A stretch of 64,000 bases of DNA from contig CBKWJC010000022.1 of NCBI GenBank assembly GCA_966674685.1, positions 10,262-74,261 of the forward strand, written 5' to 3'. Shown here in pieces: positions 27,182-35,746 of this stretch. Origin of the DNA: Thainema sp966674685 (GTDB lineage: Bacteria > Cyanobacteriota > Cyanobacteriia > Phormidesmidales > Phormidesmidaceae). The notes under the pieces were generated by a model. It did not search any database, was not told the DNA's origin, and was given only the letters and a program-made list of their open reading frames with translations. The stretch's first letter is position 1. Each line of letters opens with the position of its first letter. Both the position numbers and the translations under genes were made by a program.

Positions 27182-28216
27182 ATGGTTAATTCTTCAGCTT
27201 CAACTTCCGCGATCGCACATCCCCATCCCTATCTACCCGTAACAGCGTATCCACTCAGCATTGCGCCGATGATGGATCGCACCGATCGGCACTACCGCTA
27301 CTTCATGCGGCAGATTACAAAGCACACGCTGCTCTACACCGAAATGGTGACTACTGCCGCCATTCTGCATGGCGATCGCAAGAAGCTGCTGGGGTTTTCT
27401 GAGATTGAGAAGCCGCTAGCCCTACAACTGGGTGGCGATCATCCAGCCGAACTGGCTGAATGCGCCCGTGTTGCCCAGGATTGGGGCTATGACGAAGTTA
27501 ATTTGAACGTGGGGTGCCCTAGCGATCGCGTCCAGAGCGGCAACTTTGGCGCGTGCCTGATGGCTCAGCCGCAGCGCGTGGCCGACTGCGTCGCCGCCAT
27601 GATGGCCGCCACGGATTTACCCATAACCGTCAAGCACCGCATTGGTGTGGACGACCTCGACCGCTACGAAGATATGGCCCATTTCGTGCAAACCGTCTCC
27701 CAGACGGGTTGCCAGCGCTTCACCGTTCATGCTCGCAAAGCCTGGTTACAGGGACTCAGCCCCAAAGAAAATCGCGATGTGCCACCCCTGCGCTATGCAG
27801 ATGTCCATCGGCTCAAGCAAGACTTCCCCCAGCTCACAATTGAAATCAACGGCGGCTTCAAAACCCTGGAACAGGCTCAAGCTCAGCTACCAGCGGTCGA
27901 TGCCGTGATGATTGGTCGCGCAGCCTATGACAATCCCTACATCTTTGCCCAAGCCGACCACCAGTTTTACGGCTCCGATGCTGAACCCCTATCGCGGGAA
28001 GCCGTTGCGATCGCAATGCTGGACTACTGCGATCGCTGGGTCGCCCAAGGTTTTAAGCTGAACACCGTCACGCGTCACATGCTGCAATTGTTCTATGGAC
28101 AACCCGGTAGCCGCATTTGGAAACGAGTGATCACGGAGAATTCGTGCCGAATCGGTAACGGCTCAGACGTGATTCGAGAGGCGTTGAGGCAGATGGGTAA
28201 TGGGGTGGATGGGTGA
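27182..28216 (+). CDS. dusA: tRNA-dihydrouridine synthase A
   Basis: DusA reduces uridines in the tRNA D-loop using FMN and NADPH. The 344-residue protein has the diagnostic start PLSIAPMMDRTDRHYRYFMR, LYTEMVTTAAI, NLNVGCPSDRVQSGNFGACLM with the catalytic Cys, and ITVKHRIGVDD. The FMN phosphate loop region reads GRAAYDNPYIF. I chose the ATG at 27182 over an upstream start at 27137, which lies within repeat B's right flank. Length is normal for DusA. Confidence 0.95.
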   Translation: MVNSSASTSAIAHPHPYLPVTAYPLSIAPMMDRTDRHYRYFMRQITKHTLLYTEMVTTAAILHGDRKKLLGFSEIEKPLALQLGGDHPAELAECARVAQDWGYDEVNLNVGCPSDRVQSGNFGACLMAQPQRVADCVAAMMAATDLPITVKHRIGVDDLDRYEDMAHFVQTVSQTGCQRFTVHARKAWLQGLSPKENRDVPPLRYADVHRLKQDFPQLTIEINGGFKTLEQAQAQLPAVDAVMIGRAAYDNPYIFAQADHQFYGSDAEPLSREAVAIAMLDYCDRWVAQGFKLNTVTRHMLQLFYGQPGSRIWKRVITENSCRIGNGSDVIREALRQMGNGVDG

Positions 28217-28230
28217 TATCAAAAGGTTTT

Positions 28231-28272
28231 GAGTTGTGAATTTGAGTGCAGTCACTCAAAATTCACAACTCA
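28231..28272 (+). terminator. hairpin after dusA
   Basis: A near-perfect inverted repeat (GAGTTGTGAATTTGAGTG and its complement) with a 4-base loop begins 15 bases after the dusA stop. It lacks a strong T-run, so it may instead be a heptamer-derived palindromic repeat. Confidence 0.5.
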
Positions 28273-28370
28273 AAGCTCAATATTTTCCAATCCAAGTTGA
28301 ACCTCTTGATAGAGTCTTCTTGATTGAGCGTTGGATAAAAGTTGAGCAGTAATATCTCCTCCTCAAGCTT

Positions 28371-28658
28371 ATGACTGCTAATACCGTCGAACTATTTGCC
28401 ACCCAGGTTGCGATCGCATCCCTTGATGCTTACCGCACTCACCTCTCGCCTCGGAAAGGCTTTTCCTGTCCCCACCGATTGCTGCATGGCGGCGAGTCCT
28501 GTTCCGACTACGTCAAACGCATCTTGACTAACCAGAACCTAAGCGCAGCTATTCAGCTTGCTCCTCAACGATTCCAATCCTGCAAAACTGCTGCTCAAAC
28601 CTTACAACACAAAGCCGAAGGTGGCTGTATCGTGATTCCGTGTTGTATACCGATCTAA
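28371..28658 (+). CDS. YidD-like membrane protein insertion efficiency factor
   Basis: This 95-residue protein has a YidD-type core: AYRTHLSPRKGFSCPHRLLH followed by GGESCSDYVKRIL, with the conserved Ser-Pro, Cys and Tyr positions. YidD helps insert membrane proteins together with YidC. In this cyanobacterial subtype an extra Cys-rich C-terminus (IVIPCCIPI) is present. No yidC or rnpA gene is adjacent, so placement rests on the motif only. Confidence 0.7.
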   Translation: MTANTVELFATQVAIASLDAYRTHLSPRKGFSCPHRLLHGGESCSDYVKRILTNQNLSAAIQLAPQRFQSCKTAAQTLQHKAEGGCIVIPCCIPI

Positions 28659-28688
28659 TAAGCTTTTCGGCCTTGCTTAATCTGGCTG

Positions 28689-28729
28689 TGAATTGTGATG
28701 TGGAGGCGGTGTCTCCACATCACAATTCA
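28689..28729. repeat. 17-bp perfect palindrome
   Basis: TGAATTGTGATGTGGAG and its exact complement are separated by seven bases, 30 bases after the YidD-like gene. There is no T-run; it is a structured repeat or processing site. The rest of the 292-base gap up to 28950 has clustered, partly overlapping HIP1-type sites around 28800-28865 and no gene. Confidence 0.75.
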
Positions 28730-28950
28730 TACTTAAAATCAGCAATCCCAGCTTTTCTTTTGCTGACCCATCCCCATAGCTACAGCAGAAATAAAGAGCA
28801 AATCGCGATCGCAACACCATGCAATGTGCGATCGCATATTTGAAGATGCATGATCGCGATCGACCTGCTGAAGCACTTGCCGATACAATAATTTTCTATC
28901 GCCATCATTAAATCATTGCGATATCAATCCTTAGCCAAAGGAGGCTTACG

Positions 28951-30528
28951 GTGCGGCGCGATGTCTTCATCAGAAACGATTCGGGTGGGTTTAGCGTACT
29001 GGCTGCATCAGCGGCTCCTGCCATCATTGATGAGCGCCTAGATGAGCTGGAATATGTAATGGCTCATCAGGTTTTGCTGCTGGAGCTATATGGTGATGAT
29101 TCGATGCCAGTGCGCTTAGTGGTAGACGAACCGCTGCTGCCAGAGGAAGAGGCTCAATGGCTAGCCCACGTTGCCAGCCAGATTGAAGCTCCCGATGGCC
29201 GATTACTCGTCATGGGTGGCTTCGATCCAGATGTACTGGCCTGGTGGCAAGAGGATCATGCACCTGATGAAGATGGTGATGGCGTGGCCGTGGTGCAGGC
29301 TAGACCCGGCAACTGGCTGGTCGATGTGTATGCCCATGTTGGCTCCATGAACGGTCGCCAAATTCTCAGTCAGGCCGAGGAAAAACCGGGCGCTTTTTTC
29401 CGGCGCTGCTATCCCGATCAATCATTTCCGATTTGGTTAGCCAAAATGCTGGAATACTCCGGCGAAGATGATCCGGGGTACGAAGACCTCTGGCAGGATG
29501 TTGCTGCCAGCATCAAAGCAGGTCATCTCAACTTAGATCTAGATACAGCCAGCGCAATCGGCTTTTTGGTTCACATCACTCCCGCCGCTGAAGCTCTTAC
29601 TGATGGTTCGACTCAGGCATCACCAGCCGAAGCAGGCTGGTTTGATTACGATGCAGGTCAGCGAATTCCCGCTGTGTTTCCCCTAGGACTCACCGCCACT
29701 GTTCCCGATCCAGACCTCGAATCATTCTGCGATCGCATTCTGTCGCGTCCCAAACCTGTTGTAGAACTGCCCGTCGCGACCGAACTGACTGAGATCATCG
29801 AAACCTGGAGCGGCGAACCGCTGCAACCGCTAATCGGGGGAGGTGAACGGCAGTTAAGACCCACTGATGCGTTTCATCTCTACTGGACGGCAGCACTCTG
29901 CGCGGATTCGCCGCCTCGCTTCGAGCTGTGGGTAACGACCGACGAAGCCTGGACACCTCCTGCTCCCTCGCCTGAATGTGCCGTTGTTCACAAAGGTGTT
30001 ACTAATGGGTTTACAACTTGGGCACTGGGGCCACCACCGAATGCAGGCGGCTGGTTCACGTGGAATGCGGCGCAGATCGCTGCGTCCGGTTTAACTGATC
30101 TACCAGATGGCGCAACGCTCATCCTCGCTATGGCACCCGACCGAGATGACGAGCCAAGCCTAGACGACGAGGTTGATCCGGCTGTAGGTCGGGCGCTTTA
30201 CAGCGGTCAGATACAAGACGGCATTTGGCGGATTTCAGAGGCATCGCCTGCTGTCAGTCGAGAAACGCTGGATGCGGCGCTTGCCTTCGTCGCTGAGCTA
30301 GTTGAACACGCTCATATCTCAGTACACGGAGCAGACGAACAGCGGGTACTCAAAGCAACTGCCGCCATGTATTTACTCCCAAACAATTCATTGGTGTGGG
30401 ATGGCGAAACCGTACAGCTCGCGGAACCGGATCAGCGGATGCTGATTATGCTGGCTGAGCCTGTGTTTAGAACCCGTTTTGCTGCTCAGTGGCCCAGCGA
30501 TCCGATTGATGCTGATGAGGAGTGGTAA
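28951..30528 (+). CDS. large acidic protein of unknown function
   Basis: This 525-residue protein has no signal peptide, membrane segment or motif that I recognise. It is strongly acidic throughout (stretches such as HAPDEDGDGV and DRDDEPSLDDEVDPAVG) and Trp-rich, with a possible duplicated beta-rich architecture. It starts at a GTG with a good Shine-Dalgarno (AAAGGAGG, about 8 bases upstream). Its stop is only four bases from the stop of the convergent membrane-protein gene. Codon and HIP1 content look native. No function is proposed. Confidence 0.8.
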   Translation: MRRDVFIRNDSGGFSVLAASAAPAIIDERLDELEYVMAHQVLLLELYGDDSMPVRLVVDEPLLPEEEAQWLAHVASQIEAPDGRLLVMGGFDPDVLAWWQEDHAPDEDGDGVAVVQARPGNWLVDVYAHVGSMNGRQILSQAEEKPGAFFRRCYPDQSFPIWLAKMLEYSGEDDPGYEDLWQDVAASIKAGHLNLDLDTASAIGFLVHITPAAEALTDGSTQASPAEAGWFDYDAGQRIPAVFPLGLTATVPDPDLESFCDRILSRPKPVVELPVATELTEIIETWSGEPLQPLIGGGERQLRPTDAFHLYWTAALCADSPPRFELWVTTDEAWTPPAPSPECAVVHKGVTNGFTTWALGPPPNAGGWFTWNAAQIAASGLTDLPDGATLILAMAPDRDDEPSLDDEVDPAVGRALYSGQIQDGIWRISEASPAVSRETLDAALAFVAELVEHAHISVHGADEQRVLKATAAMYLLPNNSLVWDGETVQLAEPDQRMLIMLAEPVFRTRFAAQWPSDPIDADEEW

Positions 30529-30532
30529 CGAT

Positions 30533-31201
30533 TTAACTGGCGATTTGTTTAGGATATATCTGGGTAGCTTCAGGCAATCGGATCTGGCCAAACAGCTCAA
30601 AATAGTACCGCAACTGCATCTGTTGCAGCGCTGGAGGTAGGCCAACGTGAAACTTGATGCGCTGTGCCCCCTGATGCTTACCCTGCTCATCGACTTGGAA
30701 TTTACCGTCGGTCAGGATGCGGTAATCGTTGAGCTTGCTGTCTAAATCGTTCTCAATGTTCTGGGGTTTGGCATCCATGCCCACAAACAGCAATTCTCCT
30801 GGTTCCCAAAACAGAAATCCTTCCTGCTTCTGTTTCTGCTTTGGCGTAATCGTTAAATCCAGAATGTACCAGTTGAACCGCTGATCGTCTGCTCGTTCCT
30901 CGCGCAGCAGTTCTGCCGCTTCGGGATCGCTATCGGTTTCGCTACTGGCTTTGCGGACGGGCGGTTTGGCGCGGCGAATCTCGTGAACCTGGACTGCGGC
31001 CCCTGACAGTACCTGGCCTTTGGCTTTGAAGGGTAAGGTCAGCAATCGTCGAATGGCATAACCAAACCCATAGCGCACACCTAAAAGGAGCGCTGCAATT
31101 AACAGTAAACAAGCCCACCACGGCAAAAATTTAATCGCAACTACCAACAGTGCGGCTAGTACAAGAAGCGCTAAAAACGTAAACTTCAGCATGGGATACA
31201 C
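30533..31201 (-). CDS. membrane-anchored hypothetical protein
   Basis: This 222-residue protein begins with two closely spaced hydrophobic helices (about residues 5-24 and 28-48), followed by a basic/acidic linker and a soluble C-terminal domain (WYILDLTITPKQKQKQEGFL, then FWEPGELLFVGMDAK). The soluble part would probably face the cytosol. I do not recognise the family, although the pattern looks like a conserved cyanobacterial hypothetical. A second ATG three codons in (31192) is an alternative start. It is convergent with the acidic protein gene. Confidence 0.75.
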   Translation of the reverse strand: MYPMLKFTFLALLVLAALLVVAIKFLPWWACLLLIAALLLGVRYGFGYAIRRLLTLPFKAKGQVLSGAAVQVHEIRRAKPPVRKASSETDSDPEAAELLREERADDQRFNWYILDLTITPKQKQKQEGFLFWEPGELLFVGMDAKPQNIENDLDSKLNDYRILTDGKFQVDEQGKHQGAQRIKFHVGLPPALQQMQLRYYFELFGQIRLPEATQIYPKQIAS

Positions 31202-31550
31202 TCATCTATGTAGCGTTGCCCAATGATGAAATAAAGGCTTTAGAGCGGCCTCTAAGTGAGCAACAGGTTTGTGTTAGAACACTTTGATCATTCCCAACAA
31301 ACCTAGAAAACTCACAGGATGAATTTAGTTCAATTTTATAAACTCTGGGTTAGAAGGTATGGCCGAGGTGCGATCGCAGTTTCAATCAACCGAATCTAAA
31401 CCTAGCTTGCATCAAACGTGCGATCGCACTCCCAAAACTTGCAGCACCCTCCAGAAACGCAGTTTCTGACCTTCGACGAGGTCCAGGACGGTCGTTCGTC
31501 CTGGTCGAAGGGGTCTGGGGGCAGCGAAATGCCCCCAGTGGGGTTGTGAT
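31202..31550. other. structured intergenic region
   Basis: This 349-base gap has no gene. Its left half is AT-rich with two HIP1 sites, and its right half holds three consecutive hairpins (31453-31539). Confidence 0.6.
31453..31539. repeat. three consecutive hairpins
   Basis: Three inverted repeats occur in a row: AGAAACGCAGTTTCT (31453-31467), a long one with arms CCTTCGAC/GTCGAAGG and CCAGGACG/CGTCCTGG (about 31469-31511), and CTGGGGGCA/TGCCCCCAG (31515-31538). They lie just beyond the 3' end of the minus-strand gene at 31551, so they could terminate it, or be a structured RNA or a repeat cluster. Confidence 0.65.
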
Positions 31551-31829
31551 TTAGTTCAGATAGCGGGTAAGAATACTAATCTGATCATCTGGATGCCGCT
31601 GAGCCAAAACTCGCGCCACATCACCTGCACTCGGACAAGGAATCGGTTGACTCCACTCGTTCACTTCAGCAAACCCGCGCCGATGCAGATTTTTGATGGT
31701 GACAATGATATCGGGGCGGGAGCCGAGCAGGATGAGCCGCAGGGGATGGCGACCATCGCGGATATTTTGGTTGGTCGCAACAGACTGTGGCGCTGTTTGG
31801 GAGGCAGCACCGAGGATGAAGTATGTCAT
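31551..31829 (-). CDS. small conserved cyanobacterial protein
   Basis: This 92-residue soluble protein has a core, LILLGSRPDIIVTIKNLHRR followed by GFAEVNEWSQPIPCPS, that resembles small cyanobacterial proteins of unknown function (a strand, GSR turn and helix, then a Pro-rich segment). No catalytic motif is present. It stands alone; three hairpins follow its stop. Confidence 0.72.
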   Translation of the reverse strand: MTYFILGAASQTAPQSVATNQNIRDGRHPLRLILLGSRPDIIVTIKNLHRRGFAEVNEWSQPIPCPSAGDVARVLAQRHPDDQISILTRYLN

Positions 31830-32186
31830 TGTGTTGTCCTTTGGTTTTGACTTTCGGGGAGGAAAGCCAAAAACCTAGCCCCCCTGCAACAGATGAAGTG
31901 CAATGCAGAGCGGCTGAGGCTACAATTACCCAAGCCTGTGCGTTGCTGTGCCAACGTTTACAGGTCAGCCGCTCAGAGTTGTCGTTACCAACTCTGGGTG
32001 GCGTTGACTAGATTTTTGGTATCCAGTTGTCGCGCAGAGATAAAGAAGGAAGCGCGTTGACAACTTAACGTTTCACAGTAAGGGATTTAGCCTGTGTCGT
32101 CAATCTAGGTTCACTGACAGAAACATCAGCTTACTGATAGAAGCTACCTCTAAGCTGAAATGCCTATGCCAAAGTATTTCTAGAAA
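31830..32186. other. gap before the Argonaute locus
   Basis: This 357-base gap has no supported gene. The base composition shifts from mixed to AT-rich near its right end, marking the edge of the Argonaute island. Two short related motifs (TCACTGACAGAA and TTACTGATAGAA) sit near 32110-32145. A 62-codon plus-strand frame at 31823 looks spurious. Confidence 0.55.
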
Positions 32187-33746
32187 TTAAATATAGAACT
32201 TAAAATTATATCGACGTTCTTTTACAGTTGGATTCGAGACAAGAATTTCCCCAACAGCATCAGAAAAACCTACTGTGACAGGTTGAGATTCGCCTAAACG
32301 ACACGCATTATAGTTCAGTTTAGTTAGTCCAAAAATATCTTGTCCAACTCTTTCTATAGAAGCTTCACCATGTTGGATAATAATACTCAACGGTACAGGT
32401 ACTTCCCACCCATCGTAAGTTGCAAGACGCGGTTTAAAGCCACTTGCCCATAACAAACCAGATCTATCGTCTAGTTTCATAAATGTTCCACGTATTACAG
32501 GCATTTCACCAGGACGATAAAGCCTAAAAGGTGTTCGTTTATCGCTACGAACTCGAATGCCGACTAGCTTCACATTTGAAGGGCAGGCTTCTTTATAACC
32601 CTCAAACTCTTCACTACTAATTGATGAACGTGAATGCAAAAAAATTTCAGTCAGCTCTTTTCCCTCTAGTTCACGATAGGTTTTTAAAGCTCCTGCTAAA
32701 AGATTATAAGCGGCTTCTTTAGTTAAGTGGAACTGCTTATCTCTAGGAGAATACCAAGGGCCAAAATCCCCCAAGAAAACTATTCCATCTCCAGTGTCAA
32801 GAAACATTTGGGCAGCGCAGCAAGCTGTTCTGTTACCTTCACTCTCATCCGTTTTGCGAAAAGCAATGCCAATATAGCAAGTACCTTCACGTGCAGTAAC
32901 CAAGCGCCAAGGTTTACCCCCAGCTTTATAATAGAAAGCTGTTCCAAGATTCCACATTCTATCTGATAAGGGTGTTAAAGATCTTTCACCAAATTTATTT
33001 TCATTAGTCAATCGAAGTGTAGATTCACGAACGATCTGAATTGGAATTCCATATTTCATGGAGCGAGCTTTGATTTGACGGCGAAAATCAGGTGAAAATC
33101 TATAAGTTTCTGGATCTATATCGGAGAGAAGGCTTAATTGTCCTTGCTGCCTCTTCCGAACTTCCTTTTTGGAAATCTTTTCTCCTGTCGAGTTAATAAC
33201 ATAAGATTTAGGGCGGCAATTACTATATACTTCATCTGGAACAACACAAATAGCTAATTTTGGAATTTGATCCAATTTAGTAGCAGCTATTTCCAACTTG
33301 TTAAGATATAGATTCGAAACTTTATAGGCACGCTCATGCTTTTCATATGTGCGGGCTGCTTCTGAAAGTTCTGTAGGGTCAAGCAAATATGATTTCAGTG
33401 GTTGACTAGGCCAGCGAGTACAAAAAGCTGCTTCAAACCCTGGATAAGGAGGCCACAGGCGAAAATTAGGATTTTTTGCGCGAAAACCGCTGTGTTGCTT
33501 GTCAATGTCTTTAGCTTTGGAATCAATGTCCAAAGTAGCTGGTCGCATTAGAGCTTTTGACCATTTTGATAGTTTAGATAAACCTAAACCAGGTCCAATA
33601 ACAACATAAGAAATAGACTTAGCTCTTGATTCATCATCGGCGTCATAAGGTCCAAATAATGCTAATCCATCATGAGGATCTTGTACTCTTTGCCCATAAC
33701 GAAACTCAAGCTCTGGTTCGTCAAATACGGTAATATGATCATTCAT
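32187..33746 (-). CDS. short prokaryotic Argonaute (MID-PIWI, catalytically inactive)
   Basis: This 519-residue protein has the size and layout of short pAgos, with MID and PIWI but no N or PAZ domain. MID: about residues 160-260 (KLAICVVPDEVY, RSMKYGIPIQIVRESTL). PIWI: RMWNLGTAFYYKAGGKPWRL from residue 263, CYIGIAFRK, FLGDFGPWYSPRDKQFHLT and a C-terminal LTKLNYNACRLGESQPVTVG. Catalytic positions are lost: the first Asp is Ala295 (GIA instead of GID) and the HRDG-like motif is H371-Ser-Arg, so it should bind guide and target without slicing. Such pAgos act as sensors that activate an APAZ-fused effector. The start overlaps the effector's 3' end by eight bases. The DNA is AT-rich, and I saw no HIP1 sites. 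Confidence 0.88.
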   Translation of the reverse strand: MNDHITVFDEPELEFRYGQRVQDPHDGLALFGPYDADDESRAKSISYVVIGPGLGLSKLSKWSKALMRPATLDIDSKAKDIDKQHSGFRAKNPNFRLWPPYPGFEAAFCTRWPSQPLKSYLLDPTELSEAARTYEKHERAYKVSNLYLNKLEIAATKLDQIPKLAICVVPDEVYSNCRPKSYVINSTGEKISKKEVRKRQQGQLSLLSDIDPETYRFSPDFRRQIKARSMKYGIPIQIVRESTLRLTNENKFGERSLTPLSDRMWNLGTAFYYKAGGKPWRLVTAREGTCYIGIAFRKTDESEGNRTACCAAQMFLDTGDGIVFLGDFGPWYSPRDKQFHLTKEAAYNLLAGALKTYRELEGKELTEIFLHSRSSISSEEFEGYKEACPSNVKLVGIRVRSDKRTPFRLYRPGEMPVIRGTFMKLDDRSGLLWASGFKPRLATYDGWEVPVPLSIIIQHGEASIERVGQDIFGLTKLNYNACRLGESQPVTVGFSDAVGEILVSNPTVKERRYNFKFYI

Positions 33747-35568
33747 CGTTATTCACATGTTCATCATCATCAGAGTCACGAAGCGAAAGCAGTTCTTCTT
33801 GAGCTATCTTATAGTTTCCTATAGCATCCTCATTAATAGAAACTGTAGAATAAAAGCTAATGGGATTTGCTTGAATAATTATTTGTTGTTCTGGCTCATC
33901 TCCCAAGATTATATGATCTCCATTTGCCAAAAACTGAGCTATTGCAAGAATACGTTTTGACCATTCAGGGTTCCACCATCCTTTACATAGATCCTTACGA
34001 CGGGAGCTAATTTTGCTTTTTTGTAGAGGTTGTCCTTCCATGTCTGATAGTTGAACACGTACAGTGAGAATTACAGAAGGACTATATAGATGCAGGTGTT
34101 CTAAATTGACTGAAAACACAGGTGCAAGATGATACCAGTATCTTTCTGATGAGAGTTTGTATTTCCTGTGATTGCAAACTGTTATGGGACTAGCTTTGGA
34201 GCCATCAAGTTTCACATAGCTGAGTTTATTTTTGGTCAGTAAATCTGATGGAAAGTAAAACAATTTAGATTCTTCACAATACTTTAGCCCTTTCTCATGG
34301 CATTTTGCTTGTAAAGATTTTTTTATTAGCTCTGCAATTAAATTTTCCGAATTTACACCATAAACTTTCATGTTTGTCTCCCAAGCCTTTCCTTCCGAAA
34401 AAACAATGCCAAGTTTTGACTTCGTTTCTTCGCTCGGATGAAAAAAGGAAAGAAATCTATTAGAAGACCTTTCTTTTCGGAATGGCCATTTTAAACTAAT
34501 ATCACTGAGTAATTCTTGCTCAAAAAAACTTGTCCTTGACTCGAATCTATAAATGATTTTGGGTATCACTTTGATGGCAAAACAGTTTGAATGTAGTGTC
34601 TCTGCTTCATCTAACACTACATCTTTGCCTAAAAATGATTCAACAGATAAAGTTCGACCATAAGAGATTGGCTTTGGACAATTATTCTTTTTTAATCTTG
34701 TAAGTAATTTACTGAGTCCCTTTGCCCAATTTGTCTCAAATGATATAAAAGTCAAAGCCTTTGTTTGACTGTCTAATTTTTGAATTGGGAAGTCATCTAA
34801 GCGTAATGGAATAACAAAATCTTTAGAGTGCGTTGTATCCATGCCAACTGCAATATTTCTTTGCATGGTAATATCTGAATCATCAAGACTTGTATTAGAA
34901 AAAAGAGCAATCATGCAAAATATTCTATCTCTAATAGCATGATTTATATCATCAGGAAATTCATCTACTAGAGACTCACTAAGATGCTTATTCCATATAC
35001 GATAGCCCTCGGCTGTTAATTTGCGGGTGAGCCAATCTGCAAGAACAAAATCTTGAGGTGTATAACTAATTAAAACATGCTCACGATCTAAGGATTTGTT
35101 TAAGCCTTCTTGTGTAATCAGAAAATTAGGGGGGAATATCGCTGAATGATTTTTTTTGAGTTCTGGATACTTTGTATCTAACAAAAGTCGTAAGCGTTCA
35201 AGTCCAAATATTTTAAGCTGCCAGCCGTAGGTCTGTTCTATCTTTTCAATCCATGAATCTCTTTGTGTTGCTGTAGGTTGTTTGGTTGTCATAAAAACAA
35301 GTTCATGACATGTATGACCATTTCTTTGGATCTTTTTAGCATCTTCTGCTAACTTAGCTTGCCAATCTTCGCGGACGCTGTAAGCAAATATAGTAACCTG
35401 ATTTGTACTACAACTGACGTGTATAGCATCTCGCCCTTTATCACTAAATCCACCAAGAGGTTCTATCGCTGGATAATCTTCTAACGCCATTAAGTCATGA
35501 CAAAGACGTTCAAAATCAGAATAATCCGTTACTTGTTCAAGGCAGTAGATGGTTAAATTGGGTGCCAT
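33739..35568 (-). CDS. Mrr-like nuclease + TIR + APAZ effector of the short-pAgo system
   Basis: This is a 609-residue partner of the pAgo. Domains by eye: residues about 15-135, a restriction-endonuclease (Mrr-like) fold with FERLCHDLM, GGFSDKGRD (Asp47) and IFAYSVREDW...KL; about 163-292, a TIR domain (HVLISYTPQDFVLADWL, EGYRIWN, FCMIALFSNTSLDDSD, DFVIPLRLDDFP); about 296-596, APAZ, the PAZ-analogue that docks the short pAgo, ending in an acidic tail. SPARTA effectors are TIR-APAZ NADases, and the N-terminal nuclease-like part is additional. Where TIR NADases have Glu (xQRE), this one has Asn238 (MQRN), and the nuclease [EQ]xK strand reads AYS, so both active sites are atypical. I used the ATG at 35568 rather than a GTG at 35580. 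The promoter should lie upstream, at 35569-35746. Confidence 0.85.
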   Translation of the reverse strand: MAPNLTIYCLEQVTDYSDFERLCHDLMALEDYPAIEPLGGFSDKGRDAIHVSCSTNQVTIFAYSVREDWQAKLAEDAKKIQRNGHTCHELVFMTTKQPTATQRDSWIEKIEQTYGWQLKIFGLERLRLLLDTKYPELKKNHSAIFPPNFLITQEGLNKSLDREHVLISYTPQDFVLADWLTRKLTAEGYRIWNKHLSESLVDEFPDDINHAIRDRIFCMIALFSNTSLDDSDITMQRNIAVGMDTTHSKDFVIPLRLDDFPIQKLDSQTKALTFISFETNWAKGLSKLLTRLKKNNCPKPISYGRTLSVESFLGKDVVLDEAETLHSNCFAIKVIPKIIYRFESRTSFFEQELLSDISLKWPFRKERSSNRFLSFFHPSEETKSKLGIVFSEGKAWETNMKVYGVNSENLIAELIKKSLQAKCHEKGLKYCEESKLFYFPSDLLTKNKLSYVKLDGSKASPITVCNHRKYKLSSERYWYHLAPVFSVNLEHLHLYSPSVILTVRVQLSDMEGQPLQKSKISSRRKDLCKGWWNPEWSKRILAIAQFLANGDHIILGDEPEQQIIIQANPISFYSTVSINEDAIGNYKIAQEELLSLRDSDDDEHVNNDE

Positions 35569-35746
35569 TGTTTTTTGCACCTATCCTAAAGTGGTATCTT
35601 CGTATTAATTAGGAGACATGGTAACATCAAATCAAATATTAGGTTTAATCCTAAGCATTGAGAACATGGTCACTTCGGCCAGTCAGTGCAGATTGAGGAC
35701 TGGTATTAGTGTATTGCCGTTGTACAGGATTGGGAAATAACCATAC

